A stretch of 64,000 nt of DNA from Bacteroidota bacterium (GCA_023425865.1 JAFABV010000056.1:1-64000), one strand, 5' to 3'. Counted from the stretch's first letter, positions 49,579 through 63,100 are shown. The notes: generated by a model from the letters alone, not told the origin. Numbers and translations: made by a program.

Positions 49579-51063
49579 ATGAGAAGAACATTCTTTCTAC
49601 TGGCCGTGATGATGTCATTCGTCTCGGTCTTTGCGCAAAAACGAGAATTTAGAGGCGCTTGGATACAGTGTGTCAACGGACAATTTCAAGGCATGTCACG
49701 AGATGCCATGCAGTCTACCCTATCCAATCAACTCAACGAGTTGCAACGTGTCGGTGTTAATGCCATTATATTCCAAGTAAGGCCGGAGTGCGATGCCCTT
49801 TATGAGAGCAATATAGAGCCATGGAGCCGCTATCTTACCGGGCAGCAAGGTAAGGCGCCTAATCCTTACTGGGATCCATTGGCATGGATGGTGGAACAAT
49901 GTCATAAGCGCGGCATGGAAATCCATGCATGGATCAATCCCTATCGCGCCAAGACGAAGAGTACCTCACAGTTGGCATCCAACCATGTGGCTGTGGCGCG
50001 TCCAGGCAGTGTCTTCTCGTACGCCGACCAATTGTTTCTCGACCCATCAACCAAAGAAAACCGTGATTATATCTGCCGTGTCGCTGACGATATCGTGAGC
50101 CGATACGACATAGACGGATTCCATATCGATGATTATTTTTACCCCTACCCCGTTGCCGGACAGGCGATTCCCGACCAGATAAACTACCAGCGCGAGCCGC
50201 GCGGTTTCAAGAATATCGGTGACTGGCGTCGCGACAACGTCAACGTCTTTGTCAAGGAATTGGGTGAAACCATCCATAAGCGCAAGCCATGGGTAAAATT
50301 CGGCATCTCTCCCTTTGGCATTTACCGTAACAAGAAGAGCGACCCCGTGAACGGATCGGCAACCAACGGCCTGCAAAACTACGACGACCTCTATGCAGAT
50401 GTCATTCTCTGGGTGAACAATGGATGGGTGGACTACTGTGTTCCACAGATTTATTGGCAGATTGGTAATGCCTCGGCCGACTACGAAACACTGATTAAAT
50501 GGTGGGACAAATATGCCTCAAAGCGCCCGTTATTCATTGGTGAAGACGTCGAGCGCACCGTAAAGTTTGCCGACACCAAGAATCCTAACATCAACCAAAT
50601 GCCCGCGAAGTACGCATTGCACCGACAGATGCACCACGTGAACGGTACCGTGCTATGGTATGCCAAGGCCGTTGTAAACAATGTCGGCAACTACGGTGAG
50701 GCCCTCCGCGCTAATTACTGGAAGACTCCTGCCCTACAGCCGCTTATGCCATTCATCGACCACAAGGCTCCCAAGAAGCCCAAAAAGGTAAAAGATGTAT
50801 GGACCAGTGATGGCTATATGCTCTTCTGGCAGAAGCCCAAGGCCAAACGTTGGAATGATGAAGTAACCAAGTTTGTGGTCTACCGTTTCGCTAACCACGA
50901 AGCCGTCAATCTCAACGACGCCACAAAAATCATCGCCATCACCACCGACAGCTACATCAAGCTGCCCTATGACAATGGCAACGTGAGATACCAATACGTC
51001 GTCACTGCACTCGACCGTATGTCAAATGAGAGCAAAGGCAAGAAGGTGAAGGTGAAACTCTGA
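49579..51063 (+). CDS. Secreted GH10-like glycosyl hydrolase (YngK/DUF187 family)
   Basis: 494 residues. ATG at 49579 preferred over an upstream TTG in the same frame because it starts the signal peptide (RRTFFLLAVMMSFVSVFAQ). Then a TIM-barrel of the glycosyl-hydrolase-like 10 family: EFRGAWIQCVNGQF, NAIIFQVRPECDALYESN, MEIHAWINPYRA, YDIDGFHIDDYFYPYP (putative catalytic Asp/Glu region), KFGISPFGIYRN, and DYCVPQIYWQIGN. A C-terminal fibronectin-like domain (about 400-494) follows. Homologues are often encoded near peptidoglycan recycling genes and may act on muropeptide or sugar ethers; substrate unproven. It is preceded by the candidate small RNA. Confidence 0.88.
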   Translation: MRRTFFLLAVMMSFVSVFAQKREFRGAWIQCVNGQFQGMSRDAMQSTLSNQLNELQRVGVNAIIFQVRPECDALYESNIEPWSRYLTGQQGKAPNPYWDPLAWMVEQCHKRGMEIHAWINPYRAKTKSTSQLASNHVAVARPGSVFSYADQLFLDPSTKENRDYICRVADDIVSRYDIDGFHIDDYFYPYPVAGQAIPDQINYQREPRGFKNIGDWRRDNVNVFVKELGETIHKRKPWVKFGISPFGIYRNKKSDPVNGSATNGLQNYDDLYADVILWVNNGWVDYCVPQIYWQIGNASADYETLIKWWDKYASKRPLFIGEDVERTVKFADTKNPNINQMPAKYALHRQMHHVNGTVLWYAKAVVNNVGNYGEALRANYWKTPALQPLMPFIDHKAPKKPKKVKDVWTSDGYMLFWQKPKAKRWNDEVTKFVVYRFANHEAVNLNDATKIIAITTDSYIKLPYDNGNVRYQYVVTALDRMSNESKGKKVKVKL

Positions 51064-51218
51064 CCTGCATTAGGGTTCCCACAGAGGGGGACAATAGGTC
51101 GTCGTCAGCACGACATAGCCTTTATCAGCCGACATTCCCCAATTCGGCACTATGCACAATCACCGCAGGTCTGCAAGTAGGCAGAATCGATGAAGCAATG
51201 TGGTAAAAGCGTGGTATA

Positions 51219-51250
51219 TTTGGTTGTTCGGCATAAAATGTGTAATTTTA
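51219..51250 (+). promoter_or_regulatory. Promoter of fabI
   Basis: TTTG (51219-51222), 20-bp spacer, TAATTTTA (51243-51250); only the last base of the -7 box deviates. Leader to the ATG at 51275 is about 20 nt. Confidence 0.6.
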
Positions 51251-51274
51251 CAGCGAAATAATTGAACTAAGATT

Positions 51275-52132
51275 ATGGCTTATAATTTATTAAAAGGTAA
51301 AAGGGGTGTTGTTTTCGGAGCCCTGAATAACATGTCTATTGCTTGGAAGGTAGCAGAACGCTGTCACGAAGAAGGTGCCAGCATCGTGCTGAGCAACACC
51401 GAGATGGCATTGCGTATGGGTGAACTGAACGAACTTTCAGAGAAGATCAATGCACCGATTATCGCTGCCGACGCTACCAACTTTGAAGACTTGGAGAACG
51501 TTTTCAGCAAGGCACAGGAACTGCTCGGCGGAAAAATCGACTTCGTATTACATTCTATCGGCATGAGTCCCAACGTGCGCAAGCACCGCACTTACGATGA
51601 CCTGGACTACAACTGGTTCAACAAGACACTCGATATCTCAGCCCTGTCGTTCCATAAGATGCTGCAAGCAGCCAAGAAACTCGATGCCATTGCCGAATAT
51701 GGCTCGGTGGTGGCACTTACTTATGTGGCATCGCACCGCACCTTCTTTGGCTACAATGATATGGCCGACGCCAAGAGTCTTTTGGAGAGCATCGCACGTA
51801 GCTTCGGCTATATCTATGGCCGCGAGAAGAACGTGCGCATCAACACCATATCACAGTCGCCTACCGAGACTACTGCTGGAAAAGGCATCAAGGATATTGA
51901 TAACATGATGGACTTTGCCGACAAGATGTCGCCACTGGGCAACGCTTCTGCCGATGAATGTGCCGACTACTGTGTTGCGATGTTCAGCGACCTTACGCGC
52001 AAGGTAACCATGCAGACCCTTTTCCACGATGGCGGCTTCTCCAACATGGGTATGAGTCTGAGAGCCATGAACCAATACAGCAAGTCGTTCGACGAATATA
52101 AAGACGAGAACGGAAACATCATCTACGGATAA
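51275..52132 (+). CDS. fabI: Enoyl-[acyl-carrier-protein] reductase (NADH)
   Basis: Final reductive step of each fatty acid elongation round. 285 residues, short-chain dehydrogenase fold. N-terminal nucleotide motif GVVFGALNNMSIAWKVAE (atypical SDR glycine pattern of FabI), ADATNFEDL, LHSIGMSP, and the catalytic pair Tyr160-Lys167 (YxxxxxxK in FGYNDMADAKS), with Tyr150 as the second conserved tyrosine. ARSFGYIYGREKNVRINTISQSPTETTAG completes the active-site loop, the target region of triclosan-type inhibitors. Single gene with its own promoter and terminator. Confidence 0.96.
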   Translation: MAYNLLKGKRGVVFGALNNMSIAWKVAERCHEEGASIVLSNTEMALRMGELNELSEKINAPIIAADATNFEDLENVFSKAQELLGGKIDFVLHSIGMSPNVRKHRTYDDLDYNWFNKTLDISALSFHKMLQAAKKLDAIAEYGSVVALTYVASHRTFFGYNDMADAKSLLESIARSFGYIYGREKNVRINTISQSPTETTAGKGIKDIDNMMDFADKMSPLGNASADECADYCVAMFSDLTRKVTMQTLFHDGGFSNMGMSLRAMNQYSKSFDEYKDENGNIIYG

Positions 52133-52239
52133 TGATATGATGGCATAGGGCCAAAGCCGAGCAGGTGCTACGCTTGACCAACGGCCCATCCACGTTTCTC
52201 AGGAAAACAGTTCGTGTCTCGACACGACACGCCTCTATG

Positions 52240-52269
52240 GAGCATTGCCAAGCGCAATGCTCTTTTTTT
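52240..52269 (+). terminator. Intrinsic terminator after fabI
   Basis: GAGCATTGC and GCAATGCTC form a perfect 9-bp stem around CAAGC, followed by seven T residues. Confidence 0.92.
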
Positions 52270-52289
52270 GTATCATACAACAAGAGGGT

Positions 52290-52321
52290 AAAAAAAGAGG
52301 ATATGCTTAGGCATATCCTCT
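52290..52321 (-). terminator. Intrinsic terminator after the pyruvate oxidoreductase gene
   Basis: On the minus strand AGAGGATATGC pairs with GCATATCCTCT around a short loop, then a run of seven T residues. It faces the fabI terminator in a convergent pair. Confidence 0.92.
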
Positions 52322-52366
52322 AATTGTATAAGTCAAGACTGTGTAATAGTCTATGTTTCAAGCTTA

Positions 52367-55972
<3,606 letters not shown>

Positions 55973-56041
55973 TTGTTGTAAAATAAAGTTTATAATGTTC
56001 TTGTTGAGTTCTCGATTTCTATCGATACTTTAGATATGAAG

Positions 56042-57232
56042 TTAGTATAGGAACCCGAACAGCCACAGCGGCACATGGTTACCATGGCCTACCTCCGTGT
56101 TGTACCGGGCGTATATGGTGTCACTGTTGAAGCGCTGCTTGCCTGAAGCGTGCGCGTCGCATACAACGAATTTGCGCATGTCATCAATCAGGTATATCTG
56201 AGGCTTGTTACCTTGGTTTACCTTATGGTCTTTCCACATCGAGTTGACAAAGAACGTCTCGTTCACGTCCTGGTCGTCGGCCTTGATGGGATAGATGGCA
56301 TACATCAGATTGGGGTTGTGCATCATCACCTTGGCGGGTTTCTTCGGAAAATCTTGCCCCTCGGTATAGATGATATTCGTCAGTCTCGCGTCAGCCAGAT
56401 ATTTGATATAGTTCATCACCGTGGCGCGACTCGTGGAAATCTGGTGTGCCAGCGTGCTGATGTTGGGTGCCTGAGGGCCGTCCACCGCCAGCAGATAGAA
56501 CAACTTCTTGATCTTCGTGAGATATTTCAGTTCAATTTGCTTGATGAGCAGTATGTCCACCTCGGTCATCATGTTCATGGTCTTCAGCAAATTCTCCGTG
56601 AAATTACGGTTTTCCAAGAAGAACGGGTAGAATCCGTGGTGTAAGTAGTCGTTAAAATATTTGAGCGGACTCACTATGGGCAGTATCTTCTTGGCTATGG
56701 CCTCATGGTTGCTGACAATCTCCTCAAGGGTGTAAGGCTCGAAGCGTTGCCCGGTCTGCAGGTTCAGATATTCGCGGAACGAGAATCCCCTCAGGTTATA
56801 ACTCTTCACGATACCGTTGAGCTCAGGGTTCTCCTCCTTGAGGCGCATCACGCTCGACCCCGTGAAGACTATCTTGAGCTGGGGATAGAGATCGTAGCAC
56901 TTTCTCAGCTCGCTACTCCAGTTGGGCTGCTTAAACACCTGGTCGATGAGGAGCACCTTACCACCCTGATTGACAAAGTCGTGCGCAAAGTCGGCTATGC
57001 CCCGCCCCTGGAAATAGAAGTTGTTCATATTCACATAGAGGCATTGGCGGTCGTCCTTACCAAAATGCTCACGGGCATACTGCAACAGGAAGGTGGTCTT
57101 TCCCACACCGCGCGTACCTTTGATGCCAATCATCCTGTCGTTCCAGTCGATTTCGTCCATGAGTCCTCTGCGTACTGAAGCGTTGGTATGTTCAACAAGG
57201 TAGGAGTGGGTGCGAAAAAAAGCTTCCATCAT
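56042..57232 (-). CDS. AAA ATPase with C-terminal winged-helix/DUF4143-like region
   Basis: 396 residues. Walker A GTRGVGKTT at 39-47; Walker B region KVLLIDQVFKQPNW around 89-102, in which the usual catalytic DE is DQ (Asp94-Gln95); sensor-like IVFTGSSVMRL; then RGFSFREYLNLQTG. A winged-helix-like segment LLAVDGPQAPNISTLAHQISTSRATVMNYIKYLADARLTN is in the C-terminal half. This is the common Bacteroidetes family of single-gene ATPases (STAND-like/archaeal-ATPase-like group) of unknown role; some are linked to toxin-antitoxin or DNA mobility, but no such neighbour exists here. A full promoter lies just upstream. Confidence 0.88.
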   Translation of the reverse strand: MMEAFFRTHSYLVEHTNASVRRGLMDEIDWNDRMIGIKGTRGVGKTTFLLQYAREHFGKDDRQCLYVNMNNFYFQGRGIADFAHDFVNQGGKVLLIDQVFKQPNWSSELRKCYDLYPQLKIVFTGSSVMRLKEENPELNGIVKSYNLRGFSFREYLNLQTGQRFEPYTLEEIVSNHEAIAKKILPIVSPLKYFNDYLHHGFYPFFLENRNFTENLLKTMNMMTEVDILLIKQIELKYLTKIKKLFYLLAVDGPQAPNISTLAHQISTSRATVMNYIKYLADARLTNIIYTEGQDFPKKPAKVMMHNPNLMYAIYPIKADDQDVNETFFVNSMWKDHKVNQGNKPQIYLIDDMRKFVVCDAHASGKQRFNSDTIYARYNTEVGHGNHVPLWLFGFLY

Positions 57233-57278
57233 CTTACATTAATTTTGTATTCGCTATATTTGTTTTATATATCACATG

Positions 57279-57309
57279 CAAAGATAATACTTATTTTTAG
57301 AATTGCAAA
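57279..57309 (-). promoter_or_regulatory. Promoter of the AAA ATPase gene
   Basis: On the minus strand TTTG (57306-57309), 19-bp spacer, TATCTTTG (57279-57286). Leader about 40 nt. Confidence 0.78.
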
Positions 57310-57391
57310 CTGTAGATTACAAAACTTTCTCTTTTTAGTTTTTTTTGCAGTAAGTGCATTCAGCGGTATGTCGGGGATAGTTTTTCTTTTG

Positions 57392-57399
57392 TAACTTTG
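57392..57399 (+). promoter_or_regulatory. -7 box for the gene at 57431
   Basis: TAACTTTG, 31 bp before the GTG. No consensus -33 at the right spacing. Confidence 0.5.
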
Positions 57400-57430
57400 C
57401 CGTCAGATTATCATTTAAACATAGCATAGC

Positions 57431-58567
57431 GTGATCAAAATTCATATCTTCAACCCCGAGCACGACGTAGCCTTGGCAGCCCATCGCGAGCGTTTCACAC
57501 CGTCTCATGCCTGCCGCGAGATTCGCCATGACCTTGGGTTCGTGCCTGCTATATGGGCGGAATCGGGCGACATGGTACTCACCGACGACACCGAGGCGGC
57601 CCACGAGGCTTTTCGCCATCTGGGCCTTCCCCTCAAGGCGGCCTTTATCGATTGGACCACGCTCAGCGACATCACCCGCACGCTGGTCTTCGACAAGCAG
57701 ATACAGATTTGTCCGTGGGGATGGGATGCCTACCTGCGCCGCCAATTGTCCGACGCCGGTATTCCCGCTACCCACCTGCCTTCTGACCACACGCTTGAGG
57801 CCCAGCGCACGGTGAGCCATCGGTCGTGGGCAGCCACACATCTGCTCACGGCCCTGCGCCAACTGAACGGCACGGTGGGCGAAGCTTTCGAGGCCACCAC
57901 GCCGGAGTCGCTTGCCATGCTGCTCGCCCAGCACCCGCGCATGGTGCTCAAAGCCCCTTGGAGCAGCAGCGGGCGGGGCATACGCTATGTATCTGCCCCA
58001 GCGGCCACCACCCCATCGCCCATTGCCGGCCTGGCCTCGCACGTGGCGGGCTGGGCCATGAACATCATCGCCCATCAGGGCAGCGTCATGGCCGAGCCTT
58101 ATTACGATAAGGTCATAGACTTTGGCATGGAATTTTGTAGCGACGGCAACGGACTGGTGACTTATTGCGGCTTGTCGGTTTTTCACACGCGCAACGGTGC
58201 CTATACCGGCAATCTGCTGGAAGACGAAGCGGCCAAACGCCAAATACTCAGTCGGTATGTTTCTCCCCAACTGCTCGATGAGACCAGCACGCTGATCTGC
58301 CAAACACTTGGTCCCGCCCTGCAGGGTATCTATGCAGGCCCCTTGGGTGTAGACATGATGGTGGTGCGTGATGACGACCGTCTGTCGCTGCATCCTTGTG
58401 TCGAACTCAATCTGCGCGCCACCATGGGCCACGCGGCACTTGCGCTCAACACCATCCTGCCTCCTTCGGCGTACAGAAGGGTCATGCGTATCACCTATAC
58501 CGACAAGTATCGATTGCAGGTGCAGCACCCTGCGGTCGCTGACGAACAGCCTGAAGAACAAGCGTAA
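57431..58567 (+). CDS. Putative ATP-grasp protein, unknown function
   Basis: 378 residues from a GTG at 57431. The N-terminus IKIHIFNPEHDVALA and the central RMVLKAPWSSSGRGIRYV (Lys plus Gly-rich loop), MAEPYYDKVIDFGMEF and the late LHPCVELNLRATMGH (acidic-x-Asn ligand pair) are consistent with an ATP-grasp ligase fold. The assignment rests on motif order only; I do not know the substrate. A long antisense frame (57335-58561) exists because of GC-rich third positions; the plus frame is preferred for its promoter, motifs and protein-like sequence. Its C-terminus (AVADEQPEEQA) reaches to 40 bp before repeat array 4. Confidence 0.72.
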   Translation: MIKIHIFNPEHDVALAAHRERFTPSHACREIRHDLGFVPAIWAESGDMVLTDDTEAAHEAFRHLGLPLKAAFIDWTTLSDITRTLVFDKQIQICPWGWDAYLRRQLSDAGIPATHLPSDHTLEAQRTVSHRSWAATHLLTALRQLNGTVGEAFEATTPESLAMLLAQHPRMVLKAPWSSSGRGIRYVSAPAATTPSPIAGLASHVAGWAMNIIAHQGSVMAEPYYDKVIDFGMEFCSDGNGLVTYCGLSVFHTRNGAYTGNLLEDEAAKRQILSRYVSPQLLDETSTLICQTLGPALQGIYAGPLGVDMMVVRDDDRLSLHPCVELNLRATMGHAALALNTILPPSAYRRVMRITYTDKYRLQVQHPAVADEQPEEQA

Positions 58568-58606
58568 ATATCCTAAAGAGCCAACCGCACGTAAGTGATT
58601 GACACA

Positions 58607-58703
58607 TACTTCTATATAGAATCATCCGATGGTTTTATATAGAACTATCCGATGGTTTCATATAGAATCATCAGATGGTTTCATATAGAAGCATTTGATG
58701 ATT
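58607..58703. repeat. 23-bp dual-palindrome tandem array 4
   Basis: About 4.2 units in 23-bp register and the best preserved array. The first units read TTCTATATAGAATCATCCG and TTTATATAGAACTATCCG, each followed by ATGG; later ones are TTTCATATAGAATCATCAG and TTTCATATAGAAGCATTTG. It lies between convergent genes, 40 bp after the plus-strand stop and 80 bp after the minus-strand stop. Confidence 0.93.
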
Positions 58704-58759
58704 ATGCCCGAACCATTCGAGGCCAACCTTGAGAAGGCACTGCCCCAAGGTCGCCCTTT

Positions 58760-58783
58760 AGTCTCGGAGAGGGTGCCGAGACT
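58760..58783 (-). terminator. Hairpin after the membrane protein gene
   Basis: AGTCTCGG pairs with CCGAGACT (58760-58767 and 58776-58783) directly at the stop codon of the minus-strand gene. No T-run follows, so its terminator role is tentative. Confidence 0.45.
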
Positions 58784-59430
58784 TAATCGAACATAAAGAC
58801 ATAACAGCAACAAACCACGAACTGGGCCAAGAAAACGTAGAGCACCAGCAGGGGCATCAGCCATTCTCCCGACGAGCTCAGGCACTCGCCAACATCATAG
58901 AGTGTGCGCAGGGTGCCACTCAACAGGCCGTAAACCACCGAAACCGTGGTACACACAAAGGCCGTCAAGGGCACTAACCCTAACGAAAAACTACTGGGAA
59001 ACAGTTCGCCCGTGACACTGAGCAACACGGCGTGGGGCAATGCCGTAAGAAGAATGATGGCAATGGCCTCCACCACCAGGAAGGCGACGCTCATGCGCAG
59101 CGCAAAGAGCTGTTGCGACGTGAGGGTTCCGCGCTGGGAAGAAACAAAGATGAGCGACGCGTGGTAGAGTCCGCTCTTCACCACACTGCTCACTGCCACT
59201 GCCACAAGAATAAGCCACACCAATGCCGGGGTGGCAATCTTGGCGGAGAAATTGGCAAAAAACCACCTGATGCCACCCGCGCTGATCAGCGACTTTACCG
59301 CCAGGTCGGGCATGGCCGCGGCCAACAACCAGGAGATAAGGATCAGCACAAGCTGTGCCACGACCAGCGTGAGCGTCAGCTTGAAAACCCATTTTCGCCA
59401 CGCCATAGCGTAGAGTTTGAAACGATTCAT
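58783..59430 (-). CDS. Small polytopic membrane protein, AbgT-like N-terminus
   Basis: 215 residues, about five membrane helices (around 17-38, 64-86, 112-138, 147-170, 190-212). The segment SLISAGGIRWFFANF resembles a stretch seen in AbgT/YfcC-type carriers (such as SLLSxEGIRW), but those are about twice as long. So it is either a truncated relative, a half-size paralogue or a different family. It follows the response regulator gene by 25 bp on the same strand and is probably in the same transcript, which suggests it is connected with the signal sensed there. No catalytic or binding motif is visible. Confidence 0.7.
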   Translation of the reverse strand: MNRFKLYAMAWRKWVFKLTLTLVVAQLVLILISWLLAAAMPDLAVKSLISAGGIRWFFANFSAKIATPALVWLILVAVAVSSVVKSGLYHASLIFVSSQRGTLTSQQLFALRMSVAFLVVEAIAIILLTALPHAVLLSVTGELFPSSFSLGLVPLTAFVCTTVSVVYGLLSGTLRTLYDVGECLSSSGEWLMPLLVLYVFLAQFVVCCCYVFMFD

Positions 59431-59455
59431 GGTGTACAGATGGATGGTGTAACCG

Positions 59456-60181
59456 TCAATCCTCGTCGGGTCTCAGGTTGTCAATATCGATGATACGCAG
59501 TTCGAGGGCTCTCACCACCAAGCGTGTGGCGTTGATGCCTATCCCCCCATTGCCATCGGGGAAGAGCTTCTGCACGAGTTCGTTTTGCCGTTTTTCGAGA
59601 CTCTTTACGCCGAAGGGCATACCGCGCAGGTTGGTGATTTGCTCCTTGGTAAAACCCAAGGCCAGATGGCGCAGGAATCGCTCGTCGTACTCATCGATTT
59701 CGTAGTCGATGAGCGCCTCCTGCCGCATGAGTTCGTTATTGACGCTTTTCTTAAACCGCTCCACGATTTTCTGCAAGATGGGCTGGTTGAACACCAGTCG
59801 CTTGCCGTCCATCACACTCGCCACGTCACCGCGTGTGAGCAGCTCTCCGCTCTTGAGTATGATGCCGTCACAGCCGGCGTCTAAGGCGTCGACCCAAAGT
59901 TTCTCGTTGAGTATCTCTCCGGTAAAAATCAGCACTTTCACCTGCGGGTAAGTCTCCTTGGTATGGCGGCATATCTCAACGCCCACGGTGGTTGACCCTC
60001 CCAGCCCGAGGTCGAGGAGCACAAGGTCGGGCAGCTGCTGCTTGATGAGCTTCCAGTAAGCCACCTCACTGTCTGCCGTGCCCAAGACATGGGCCTCGGG
60101 TATGTCGTTGCGTATGATGCCCTCGGTGCCTTTCAGCTCAAGGGCCACGTCTTCTACGATGATGATATTAAAGTCTTTCAT
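59456..60181 (-). CDS. Response regulator with LuxR-like output domain
   Basis: 241 residues. Receiver domain at about 1-120: acidic pair E10-D11, phosphorylation site D57 in LVLLDLGLG, T87 in IFTGEI, K110 in IILKSGE. The C-terminal domain (about 160-241) has a helix-turn-helix of the LuxR/sigma-4 type: YDERFLRHLALGFTKEQI followed by SLEKRQNELVQKLF, where the GFTKEQIT segment parallels GLSNKEIA. The typical acidic cap is weak, so the DNA target is unknown. It lies 12 bp downstream of the DUF5112 kinase gene and is surely its partner. Confidence 0.92.
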   Translation of the reverse strand: MKDFNIIIVEDVALELKGTEGIIRNDIPEAHVLGTADSEVAYWKLIKQQLPDLVLLDLGLGGSTTVGVEICRHTKETYPQVKVLIFTGEILNEKLWVDALDAGCDGIILKSGELLTRGDVASVMDGKRLVFNQPILQKIVERFKKSVNNELMRQEALIDYEIDEYDERFLRHLALGFTKEQITNLRGMPFGVKSLEKRQNELVQKLFPDGNGGIGINATRLVVRALELRIIDIDNLRPDED

Positions 60182-60193
60182 ATATCTTTGCTT

Positions 60194-63100
60194 TTATGGT
60201 TTCTCTTTCAAACAACGCGCGGGCATGGTGATCACCACCATGGGCACTCCGTCGGCCGTCAGTTCTGCCATGGCTCCGCACGCCCTGAGATTGGTGGCCT
60301 CGCCCATCTCGCGTATAATCTGCCTGCAAAGCAGGAAGTTGAGATTGGGCGTATGGGGAGTAAAAAGGTTGCGGCACTCGCTCTCGTCGAAATGGCATTG
60401 CGGCAGTTTCACGTTCACGCGTACGTATTCGCCCTGCCGTTCAGACACCTCAGTCTGGATGGGCTGCCCGTTGTTGGCCTTCTTCAGCACCTCAAACAGG
60501 TAGTCGTTCATGTCGTCGTCCAAGCGTACGGGCAGCACCTGCTTCATGGTTTGTTCGGACAATATCTGGTAGAGCTCCAGGTAATAGCCCGAAAGTTCGG
60601 CGATGCCCTCAAGGTTGGCGTCGGTGCCGTCTATCAGTTGTCGTATGCGCGAGGGATAATACATTGTCTCGTGCTTGAGCGTCGAGAGGCAGTTGTCGAG
60701 CACACTGTTGGAGACATGCAGTCGGTCGGTGTCCATCTGCAACCGGCGCAAGTCGTCTTCGGCCATTTCCATCGATGCCTCTTGCCCAGCGGTATGTTCG
60801 ATGGTTGTCCGCAGGGCGTCGTGTATGCGATGCACGATCTTGTTGAGGTTTTCCTGCTGGGCGTCGGAGAGGCTGTAGCGCCTGAAGTCGCCCAAGGCCA
60901 CGATGCCTTTGAGTTTCTCCTGGTCAGGACTGTCCATGAAGAGCAGTCTGTTCATGGCGTTGATACGGTCGATGGAGAACCTATAGCTCAGCCTATGGCG
61001 ATAATACATGAAATAGTAGGCTGGGAAGATAATGATGAGCAGCAATACCAGCACCCCCACGGCCACGTTCTTGTTGTTCTCCCTGATTTGCATGGTGCGC
61101 ACATACTCGGGCAACGAACTGTCGGTACTTGCCTCACGGAAGAGGCGGGTGTAGATGGTGTTGCTCTTGCGATACAGGTCCCAGCGGTGCAGGGCCAGCG
61201 CGGCCACTGCCGTCTCGTTGCTGATGTCGAGAAGCGTGGCGGTGTCTTCCTTGGCCAGATATTTATGGCAGCTGTCAGCAAAGGCCAAGGTGCGGCTGTA
61301 AGTGCCCTTGATATTAGAGTAATATGCGCTATCCGCATACATGGCCGCCTTGGACTGAGGCGCCCCGCGCTCTGACTTGGGCTTGGCGAAGGCGCTGTCG
61401 AGGCCCACGGTGAGCATCGCCACGGCAATGAGCAGCCTCACGATGCCCTTGGGCAACCTGAAGAACACGCGTGTGCCCTGCCCCACCTCACTCTCGGCCT
61501 TGATGGTACAGACATGAAAGATGTGACTGATTTTCTTGTATTTCTCGATGATGCCGTTGCAGTTCTTCAGTCCAAAGCCGTGCCCGCCCGTATATGTACG
61601 GTCAAAGATGTGCGCCAGCGTCTCTTGGTCCATGCCAAGTCCCGTGTCGCGGACACCAATCTCCACATAGTCTGCGGCCTCGTCTACCTCCACGGTCACC
61701 GTGCCGCCCCGCGGCGTAAACTTCCGGGCGTTGTCGGCAATGGTATTGATCATGAACAAGGTCAGAATCTTGTCGGCCTTCACCACACTCGTAGAGGGCT
61801 TCACGTCGAGCTCTACGCCTTTGAGCTTGAAGCTCATGCGCCCTCGTGCCACGATGTCGAGCAGTGGCTGCAAGGCAAAGCTCTCAATCTTGAGACTCAC
61901 CTCTCCCTGGCGCATCTGTATCCACTGGGTGAGCACGTTGTTATGGTCGTTGATGCTGTCGGTGAGCTCGGCAATGTATTGGTAGCGCTGTTGCCTCACC
62001 TCTTGGCTCTCGTCGCCCGACTGGAGCCTGCGCACCTCGTTGACCATGCGGTCGATGAAAGGCAATATGCTATTGACCAACTGCACCTTGGCCCGCTGCT
62101 CCAAGTTGCGGCGTTTGTTCTTTTGCAGATGCAGACGGGTGATGTTCATTTTCTCCTGCAACTCCTCATACCGCTCCTGCACCTCGTCATTGTGGGTTTG
62201 GTTTTGCTTCTGCCATGTCTGGAGGGGTTCGAGTAGCGTGTCGAGCGAGAACCGCTCGTCGTTGCGACGGCGCATCCGGTCGAAAACATACAGCAATGCC
62301 ACCACGACCAATATCATGACGATGACGGCAATGAGCATGCTGTTGAGTTGGCGGGAAGAATGGTCGAGCTGTGTGGCGCGCGCCTCCAGCTGCCGGTCTT
62401 GTCGTGTCTGCTCTTGCAGGTCGAGATAGATATTGCGGTTGCGGTCGCTGTTCACCTTATCGTCGACGGCAGAATATACCAGACTGAGCTGCTCGCGTAT
62501 AGAGGCCACCAGGTCGGGAGCCTGTTCGATGGTAGAGGCATTCTGTCCCAAGGCCCGTTGCAGGCAGATCAACGCCGAGCGATAGTCGCGAATCTGCCAA
62601 TAACACTCTGCCAGCGTGCGGTTGGCGCCCGCAGTCTGATACACGTCGCCATAGTTCACGAAGATGTCGAGAGCCCGCTGCGCCAGATTGCCTGCCAGAA
62701 GCGAGTCGGGCATCTTGTCGGCATTGATATAGCGCATTTCGGGCGTAAACTCTTCTATGAGCCGGGCGCGCTGCTTCTTGAGTTGCAGATGCTCGCTCAT
62801 GGCCTGCAGGGCCTGGGCTTCCCAGAAGGGATAATTGTTCTGGACGGCCAACAAATGGCATCTCACCAAGTAGTCGAACTCGGCTTTGGCAATCTCAGTC
62901 GGCGTACCCTCTGTCAGTATGCCGCCGGCTCCAATGTTATACCAATAGCACAACAGCTGGGCGGTGTCTTCCTGAACCTCGCCTTCCGGGTCGATCTTTG
63001 CCAAGGCGTCGATGGCCGTCTTGGTCTGCCCGAGATAATAAAAATAGGTAGAGGCTACCACCTGAAACTCTGAACGCGCGTAGATGAGCCGCCGACGCTG

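Noticed and set aside
57335..58561. Minus-strand open frame of 408 codons
   Set aside because: It is the complement of the putative ATP-grasp gene. The plus frame has a promoter box, family-like motifs and a normal start; the antisense frame has no recognisable domain.
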